DNA of 9,738 bases. Source: Parachlamydiales bacterium. Its GTDB lineage: Bacteria; Chlamydiota; Chlamydiia; Chlamydiales; SM23-39. This document shows, piece by piece, positions 5,540 to 9,738 of the stretch; within the stretch, counting starts at the first letter, position 1, and every line of letters begins with the position of its first letter. Under the pieces are notes generated by a model. That model did no database searches. It was not told where the DNA came from and worked only from the letters and a program-made list of their open reading frames with translations. The position numbers were made by a program, and so were the translations under genes. The stretch spans positions 3,374 to 13,111 of the forward strand of contig PLXF01000086.1 in assembly GCA_003151315.1 (NCBI GenBank). Reading direction: 5' to 3'.

Positions 5540-6004
5540 ATGAATCAACAAAATCAAAAACTCTACGTTGGAAACTTGAATTTCGATGCAAATGAAGATC
5601 AAGTAAAAGAACTGTTCGGCAGCTTCGGCGGAGTTGAAGAAGTTAAAATTGTGATGGACCGTTATTCTGGTAGATCTCGCGGATTCGCGTTTGTTCGGAT
5701 GGATTCTTCCGATTCAGCAGGTAAAGCAAAAGAAGCATTGAATGGACAGCCTTTCCAAGGCAAAACTCTCGTCATCGACTGGGCGCGCACAGAACAGCGC
5801 GATCGTCCTGCTTTCGGCGGCGGCGGTACAGAACGTCGTGAAAGAAGCCCAGGTGGCTTCGGCGGCGGCGCTGGTGGCGCTGGCGGCGGTGCGGGTGGCG
5901 AAGGTCGTCCTCGTCGTGAATGGGGTGATCGTGGTGGAGATCGCGGCGAAAGACGTGGCGGTGGAGACCGTGGCGATCGTAGCGGCAATTTCTACAACCG
6001 TTAA
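5540..6004 (+). CDS. RRM-domain glycine-rich RNA-binding protein
   Basis: The protein has 154 residues. A single RRM domain spans about residues 7-83, with RNP2 LYVGNL (8-13) and RNP1 RGFAFVRM (47-54), whose aromatic residues stack on RNA bases. The tail from about residue 91 is low-complexity Gly/Arg (AFGGGGTERR, then GGAGGAGGG, then RGG-like GDRGGDRGERRGGG), ending NFYNR. This is the plan of cyanobacterial Rbp and plant glycine-rich RNA-binding proteins, several of which are cold-induced; it is also known in chlamydiae. It probably acts as a cytoplasmic RNA chaperone. AGGAG lies six bases before the start. The strong promoter, long leader and clean terminator indicate a single, highly expressed transcript. 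The GGC-rich tail codons raise local GC. Confidence 0.92.
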   Translation: MNQQNQKLYVGNLNFDANEDQVKELFGSFGGVEEVKIVMDRYSGRSRGFAFVRMDSSDSAGKAKEALNGQPFQGKTLVIDWARTEQRDRPAFGGGGTERRERSPGGFGGGAGGAGGGAGGEGRPRREWGDRGGDRGERRGGGDRGDRSGNFYNR

Positions 6005-6014
6005 TCGCTTTCTT

Positions 6015-6047
6015 GAGTGCGCTAGACAACTAGCGCACTCTTCTTCT
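6015..6047 (+). terminator. Intrinsic terminator of the RRM protein gene
   Basis: GAGTGCGCTAG (6015-6025) and CTAGCGCACTC (6030-6040) form a perfect 11-bp stem with loop ACAA, then TTCTTCT. It starts ten bases after the stop codon. Confidence 0.88.
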
Positions 6048-6480
6048 ATTCTTCCCCCCTTTTTGCAATCACAGCCATAGTCAATCGAGCCACAGAAATA
6101 AGCTGCTCTGCAGGATTGACGATCTTTATTTCCCACACTTGCGTCGATTTACCCAGATGTAGTGGTTTGGCCGTTGCAAGAACTATCCCTGAGCGTACAG
6201 CTCGGATATGGTTGATATTGATGTCTACCCCGACGCACACCTTCAATTTTTGATCGACGCAGTAATTGGCTGCCGCGCTTCCTACAGTTTCTGCTAAAGC
6301 GCACGAGGCGCCCCCATGCATAATTCCCATCGGCTGCATAGTCCGTTCATCAACAGGCATTGAGGCTTCTAAAAAATCGCTTCCGACTTTTGTAAATACG
6401 ATCCCCAAGTGGCTAGACAAACTTCTGTCAGCGCGAAGATTGATCTCATCTAGAGTGAGGGGAGTGATCCAAATAGACAT
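6046..6480 (-). CDS. ydiI: Hotdog-fold acyl-CoA thioesterase (YdiI/MenI/PaaI type)
   Basis: The protein has 144 residues from ATG 6480 (MSIWITPLTLDEIN). The whole length lines up with E. coli YdiI as I recall it: SSHLGIVFTKVGSDFLEASM, VDERTMQPMGIMHGGAS (43-59) with the HGGAS motif, ALAETVGS with the likely catalytic Glu64, INHIRAVRSG, and AKPLHLGKSTQVWEIKI. This family hydrolyses acyl-CoA thioesters; YdiI itself is the dihydroxynaphthoyl-CoA hydrolase of menaquinone synthesis. Because many chlamydiae make menaquinone by the futalosine route, the substrate here is open. An in-frame extension to 6546 runs through a foldback repeat and has no ribosome-binding site, whereas AGAGG lies three bases before ATG 6480. 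Confidence 0.88.
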   Translation of the reverse strand: MSIWITPLTLDEINLRADRSLSSHLGIVFTKVGSDFLEASMPVDERTMQPMGIMHGGASCALAETVGSAAANYCVDQKLKVCVGVDININHIRAVRSGIVLATAKPLHLGKSTQVWEIKIVNPAEQLISVARLTMAVIAKRGEE

Positions 6481-6499
6481 AGGCCTCTGGGGTTTGGTG

Positions 6500-6663
6500 T
6501 ATACCGCTCGTAATTCAAGAATCGACTTTTGGAAGCCATCTGGCATCCCCTAATTTCCATCCGCAAAAATAGCCCCTATTTCTAATAGAGAGCCATTTTT
6601 ACGGATGGAAATTATGGATGCAGATGGCTTCCAAAAGCCGATTCTTGAATTACGAACCGTATA
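6500..6663. repeat. 164-bp foldback inverted repeat
   Basis: The arms 6500-6573 and 6591-6663 are reverse complements over about 73 bases with a few substitutions and two small indels near 6543-6550. The separating loop is only 17 bases. Long perfect blocks include the match around GTAATTCAAGAATCG (6510-6524) and TTTTGGAAGCCATCTG. The ends read CCG beside TATA on both sides, so a TA-type target duplication is possible, but TATA is self-complementary and proves nothing. It differs in sequence from the element at 2936-3250. It lies 20 bases upstream of the thioesterase start. No coding content. Confidence 0.75.
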
Positions 6664-6701
6664 ATTGTAAGGAACGGAGTCGTTAAACAACCGAAGAAAA
6701 G

Positions 6702-6725
6702 GGCGGGAAACATTTTTTTCCCGCC
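6702..6725 (-). terminator. Intrinsic terminator of the four-helix membrane protein gene
   Basis: GGCGGGAAA (6702-6710) pairs with TTTCCCGCC (6717-6725) around a six-base loop. Read on the - strand it is followed by a CTTTTCTTC tail. It lies seven bases beyond the stop of the membrane protein gene. Confidence 0.8.
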
Positions 6726-6732
6726 AAAAGAA

Positions 6733-7122
6733 TTAACAGCAAGCGTGAGAATGTCCCATCCAAATAAGATAGAGACCCACTAAAAGCCAAAACCAGCAAA
6801 GTAAGCCAAAGCCGAGTTTGGAGTGGAGGCTTTTATAAAATTTAGCTACATGCTCAGGGAGGAAAATTCTAGCAGCTCCATTGAGCAACAGAAACCAACC
6901 CATGAGAGTGACAACGACAGGCCAGTCAGATACCCATACGCGATGGGAAATGACGACTATAAGGCCGAATATCATGCTTACAGCGCCCCACAAGGTCGTT
7001 AAAGCGGGATTAGTCAACGTATCGTGCCAAATTTTTTTGAAGTGAGCTTGATTCATTAAAAATGCTAAGCCCATGAGAAATAGATACCACCCAATCACTT
7101 GGGCTAAAAAAGCAGAATGCAT
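6733..7122 (-). CDS. Small integral membrane protein, four helices
   Basis: The protein has 129 residues. Hydrophobic stretches lie at about 4-23 (AFLAQVIGWYLFLMGLAFLM), 40-60 (ALTTLWGAVSMIFGLIVVIS), 67-88 (WPVVVTLMGWFLLLNGAARIFL) and 102-122 (KLGFGLLCWFWLLVGLYLIW), joined by short basic or polar loops (KKIWHDTLTN, KFYKSLHSK). It ends GHSHACC, a His/Cys-rich tail that could bind metal, though that is speculation. I do not recognise a characterised family; it should sit in the cytoplasmic membrane. AAGGAG lies eight bases before the start. With its own promoter and terminator it appears monocistronic. Confidence 0.8.
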   Translation of the reverse strand: MHSAFLAQVIGWYLFLMGLAFLMNQAHFKKIWHDTLTNPALTTLWGAVSMIFGLIVVISHRVWVSDWPVVVTLMGWFLLLNGAARIFLPEHVAKFYKSLHSKLGFGLLCWFWLLVGLYLIWMGHSHACC

Positions 7123-7158
7123 AGAGACAGCTCCTTGGTTAATAGAGTCCCTGCTACA

Positions 7159-7187
7159 TCTTTATCACATTCGCAGTAACCTGACAA
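7159..7187 (-). promoter_or_regulatory. Promoter of the four-helix membrane protein gene
   Basis: On the - strand TTGTCA (7187-7182), a 17-base spacer, then TAAAGA (7164-7159). It gives a leader of about 30 bases before the start codon at 7122. Confidence 0.45.
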
Positions 7188-7215
7188 AAACTTTTTTTAA
7201 ATAAAAGATGGGGAA

Positions 7216-7246
7216 AAAGTCCCAAGAGTGGAAATCTTGGGACTTT
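7216..7246 (-). terminator. Intrinsic terminator of the Inc-like gene
   Basis: AAAGTCCCAAGA (7216-7227) and TCTTGGGACTTT (7235-7246) form a perfect 12-bp stem with a seven-base loop. On the - strand the stem runs into further T residues. It lies 14 bases beyond the stop of the Inc-like gene. Confidence 0.85.
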
Positions 7247-7260
7247 GTGACTGAAAGTTG

Positions 7261-8832
7261 CTAGGCAGATTTAGCGCGAAGAAGGGCTTCTTCCGACACG
7301 ACTAATCGTGGATTTGATCTCTCGGGTAGTGAAAACTCTTGAATACATCCTCGAGCTTTAAGAGCTTCAAAAATAAGCGCTATCCAATAAGGGGGTTCTT
7401 CGTTTGGATTGGGCCAGCCTTTGTACCCTAAGCCTTGGAGCGTGTTGTATTGGTTGTGCATTTCCAAATTGGAAGGCAACGTTTTTCCAATTAACATGTC
7501 TTCAGGCGTAAAAATAATTTCAGCGGATTGAGGATTTTCGCTCAGTTTGCGATTAATCAGATTGATAATGGCCTGCGCCACTTCTTTAAGCGTAATAATA
7601 CGGCATTCCCCATCGGAACGAACTCCATCTTTTCTTATTACAGCATAGTCTCTTTGCTCGAGATCGAGTTCTGCTGCTAAATCGGTCGCAGTAATTCCTA
7701 GTCTATTGGGAGGTTTTGCCTCGGTTATAGGGGCTGTTACAACAGGAGTAGAAAGTTTTGCCATCCGTTTAGTTTTTGCATCACTAATCGTCTTGCTCTG
7801 AGCTTCTTTTCCTTCCTCTGTTTCATCTATGTAATACTTTATTGGTCTTAAATTTTCCAGTTCCTTTAATGCGATATCGATCAGGTCCTCTTGATCAAGA
7901 GAGGCAAGTAGTGAATGTTCTTCATTAAGGATTGCACCTGTTTCGAGGAAAGTGCGAGTCGCTTTGTCGTCGTGAGCAGTGTCAAGTAGATGGCGAACGT
8001 TCTGTAGCGCCAATTTACCGCCCTCCGTAGGTGTAAAGGGAATGGGGTCACTAATTCCCCAGCCGCCTGTTTGGACTAAAAATTGCACCATTTGGCGAAT
8101 TGCAGGTTCAAATGTTTGGGCGGGAGTTGAATCGGTCTTAACAACCACGCTCTCGGCAAGAAGAGTGCGCTCCCGTCCGTTTATTGTAAGGTACAGAGGT
8201 TTCACGGGCGGGACGAAGAGGAAGTTGTAGTTCTTTCGATTACAAATTTCTTGTGCGTAAACCATATTTTGATAGCGACGCCTCAGACGGAACTCCTCGC
8301 ATCCGGTACCCGAGTTCGAGGGAGGGCAGACCCTGAATTGCAGGCCGAGAACCCCATTCAATGTAAAAGTGGCCGTGTTATCTTTATTGTAATGAACAGA
8401 TTTGATGGCATCGTCGTCGACGTTCATGTAATCAATACTGGGAATGAAATTTGTTAGAGAATCTACTACATCCTGAGAAACAACAATTCCATTAGCTAAG
8501 TGTTTGCCAGCTTCCAGTTTTTCTAGTTTTTGAATACTGTCCTCGTCCGAAGCTGAGTCTTTTCGTATTATTTTTATGATTTGGGAGATAGAGACATACA
8601 GTCCGCTTATCCCACCAGCTATTATGCTTATTCCGCCAAGCATTACAGCGGCAGTAAAAAAAGGGAATTGCGTTGCCAAGATAAATCCAAGAATTACAAA
8701 AACAGGACAGGCGATTAGCATGACTTTATCGACGGTACTTAAGGATGTGCTCTCTTTCTCCTCTTTCCTCTTTTCCGAAGTGAGGCAAGGGATGTATAGT
8801 GAGGGGTTGGTCTTTGGTACGTAAATCATCAT
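7261..8832 (-). CDS. Inc-like bilobed membrane protein with large soluble domain; candidate type III effector
   Basis: The protein has 523 residues. After a polar, Lys/Glu-rich N-terminus, two long hydrophobic segments (about 37-56 and 58-86) are joined only by a few residues around FPFF. This bilobed hairpin within the first 100 residues is the hallmark of chlamydial inclusion-membrane proteins, which are secreted by type III secretion and face the host cytosol. The remaining 430 residues are soluble. Residues 155-285 (TFTLNGVLGLQFRV; RYQNMVYAQEIC; FLFVPPVKPLYL; RTLLAESVVV; FLVQTGGWGISD) recall large hypothetical proteins of environmental chlamydiae, perhaps with a degenerate kinase-like fold. 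Residues 340-375 look like a flexible linker, and the C-terminal part (378-523) is unrecognised. Two adjacent ATGs exist; AGGA is three bases from the first (8832) and six from the second (8829), so the second may be used. Confidence 0.75.
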   Translation of the reverse strand: MMIYVPKTNPSLYIPCLTSEKRKEEKESTSLSTVDKVMLIACPVFVILGFILATQFPFFTAAVMLGGISIIAGGISGLYVSISQIIKIIRKDSASDEDSIQKLEKLEAGKHLANGIVVSQDVVDSLTNFIPSIDYMNVDDDAIKSVHYNKDNTATFTLNGVLGLQFRVCPPSNSGTGCEEFRLRRRYQNMVYAQEICNRKNYNFLFVPPVKPLYLTINGRERTLLAESVVVKTDSTPAQTFEPAIRQMVQFLVQTGGWGISDPIPFTPTEGGKLALQNVRHLLDTAHDDKATRTFLETGAILNEEHSLLASLDQEDLIDIALKELENLRPIKYYIDETEEGKEAQSKTISDAKTKRMAKLSTPVVTAPITEAKPPNRLGITATDLAAELDLEQRDYAVIRKDGVRSDGECRIITLKEVAQAIINLINRKLSENPQSAEIIFTPEDMLIGKTLPSNLEMHNQYNTLQGLGYKGWPNPNEEPPYWIALIFEALKARGCIQEFSLPERSNPRLVVSEEALLRAKSA

Positions 8833-8863
8833 ATTTCCTGTTTTTTGGTTAATTTCATAAATT

Positions 8864-8869
8864 ATTCTA
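8864..8869 (-). promoter_or_regulatory. Possible -10 element of the Inc-like gene
   Basis: On the - strand TAGAAT preceded by GTG lies about 31 bases before the start codon, with only a weak -35 (T-rich) upstream. The divergent gap 8833-8979 is strongly AT-rich with no hairpins of note. No clear promoter for the + gene can be singled out among several AT-rich candidates. Confidence 0.35.
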
Positions 8870-8979
8870 CACTGTTTCAGCTTTCTTTAAAACGAAAAAC
8901 TTGTTTTTATTACTATTAAAAAATATTTCTGTGTTTAATTTATATTATTTATATTAAAATGTACCAATAAAAACAAATA

Positions 8980-9576
8980 ATGTTGGTTATTTTGATTATA
9001 AATAAATTACTTGCTCTTTTACTTCTTTCCTCGACGATTGAGGAAAATGGCTGGGTGTCAGTGGATAAGCCGCAAAAGCAGGCCCAGTCTCAGCACGAGG
9101 AAGTAGACCCCTCTATATGGACCGTATTTGCTAAGGAGTTTGGCTCGGAGAAGGTTTTGATCCGGTTTCCTGAGGATCCAGGCTATAGATACCCGCAAAT
9201 CGACCAAGGGGATAAAGAGACAATGGAAATCGATTCCACTTCAGGGGAGACTCTCCACCGGCTCAATGTTCTTAAATTCCCCGATCAGCCTCTCGATGAG
9301 TTAATTCAAAAAAAAATTAATAACATTCAGTCTGAAGAGGGAGCTCTTCTCGTACAGACTGATCAAATAGACGGCCAAATGGCCGATCTTCTGTACCGCT
9401 CGCAAGGAAAATGGGTTCGTGAAAGACTCATTTTAACGGATGAGCATCTCTACATTTTGCAATCAGCTAGCGAAACTCTGGAAGGGAGTTCTCACACGCA
9501 ATTTATCGCGTCGTTTGACCTCGAAAAGCGAGACGAAAATAAGGTATTTTCGCGCCCTTTTCATAGTGAAAAATAA
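8980..9576 (+). CDS. Exported protein of unknown function
   Basis: The protein has 198 residues. The N-terminus MLVILIINKLLALLLLSSTI is a signal peptide, or a membrane anchor if uncleaved. The mature part holds KVLIRFPEDPGYRYPQ (58-73), a Ser/Thr-Gly strand (EIDSTSGETLHRLNVLKF), a long helix (LDELIQKKINNIQSEE) and a C-terminal RLILTDEHLYILQSASE followed by FIASFDLEK. A strand, then a short acidic gap, then F(I/L)xSFxL recalls the end of small PsbP/Mog1-like (DUF1795-type) secreted domains in other bacteria; this is a weak fold suggestion. There is no recognisable ribosome-binding site before ATG 8980, where the leader is A-rich. It is divergent from the Inc-like gene across an AT-rich gap. 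Confidence 0.75.
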   Translation: MLVILIINKLLALLLLSSTIEENGWVSVDKPQKQAQSQHEEVDPSIWTVFAKEFGSEKVLIRFPEDPGYRYPQIDQGDKETMEIDSTSGETLHRLNVLKFPDQPLDELIQKKINNIQSEEGALLVQTDQIDGQMADLLYRSQGKWVRERLILTDEHLYILQSASETLEGSSHTQFIASFDLEKRDENKVFSRPFHSEK

Positions 9577-9738
9577 CCTATTTTTGGCAAAAAGTTGCGT
9601 TAAAATTCCCACTTCGTGTATGTTAGTCTCATTCTTTTGAGGTTGAATGACAAACACAAAAGAAAAAGAGTAGCAAGACTACTCAGCTTATCTAAAGTGA
9701 TAGCAAGTATATTTTGACAGTAGAAGTAGAGAAGTGTG
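9577..9738 (+). promoter_or_regulatory. Promoter-like signals and a mini-ORF at the right edge
   Basis: TTGCGT (9595-9600) and TATGTT (9619-9624), 18 bases apart, resemble a promoter. Downstream, GAGG (9639-9642) stands four bases before ATG 9647, which opens an eight-codon frame MTNTKEKE ending at TAG (9671-9673). TTGACA at 9714-9719 is a consensus -35 whose -10 would lie beyond the window. The target gene or RNA is not visible. Confidence 0.35.

Noticed and set aside
5662..6136. Several long - strand and + strand frames across the RRM gene tail
   Set aside because: They are shadows of the Gly/Arg-rich GC-repetitive tail; their low-complexity Pro/Ser, Ala/Thr or His/Arg products are typical artefacts.
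6481..6546. 22-residue N-terminal extension of the thioesterase
   Set aside because: It is encoded by the foldback repeat, lacks a ribosome-binding site, and the family starts at MSIW.
9577..9738. Start of an rRNA or tRNA operon at the right edge
   Set aside because: Promoter-like signals are present but no tRNA or rRNA sequence is visible before the window ends.

Overview
The window looks like part of the chromosome of an environmental member of the Chlamydiota (Waddlia/Parachlamydia/Simkania type). Lineage-typical features are a secreted outer-membrane protein of the Legionella/Chlamydia MOMP-like kind, a large protein with the bilobed double-membrane segment of inclusion-membrane (Inc) proteins, and small exported proteins of unknown function. 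Around them are compact housekeeping genes: msrB, marC, a small transaldolase, an RluA-type pseudouridine synthase, a GGQ rescue-factor homologue, an RRM protein and a hotdog thioesterase. The lineage is inferred from protein types only; genus is not resolved.

Layout. 1-158 is the 3' end of an unidentified + gene, ending in a hairpin and then a 47-bp perfect palindrome. 250-1317 (-) is the MOMP-like porin, divergent from a small exported protein (1445-1759, +). A marC-msrB pair follows on the - strand with TAAATG coupling; msrB is frameshifted in a G7 run, which puts its catalytic Cys out of frame. A 315-bp inverted-repeat element (2936-3250) with 5-bp target duplications abuts the start of the transaldolase gene (3256-3903, +). 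Convergent to it are a pseudouridine synthase (3889-4740, -) and, upstream of that, the rescue-factor homologue (4836-5237, -). A strong promoter and a long structured leader (5312-5539) drive the RRM protein (5540-6004, +). The hotdog thioesterase (6046-6480, -) has a second, unrelated foldback repeat (6500-6663) just upstream. Then come a four-helix membrane protein (6733-7122, -), the Inc-like protein (7261-8832, -) and a divergent exported protein (8980-9576, +). The last 160 bases hold promoter-like signals for something beyond the window.

The genes do not form one pathway. MarC and MsrB are probably co-transcribed. The RluA-type enzyme, the rescue factor and the RRM protein all act on RNA or ribosomes and sit together. 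The most interesting content is non-coding. Two inverted-repeat elements of very different length share the terminal 11-mer CTCGACTTTGC and each is bounded by a 5-bp direct repeat, which points to one family of miniature mobile elements. One of them appears to have created the ribosome-binding site of the gene it landed beside. Two leaders (rescue factor and RRM protein) contain sequences able to pair with their own Shine-Dalgarno sites.
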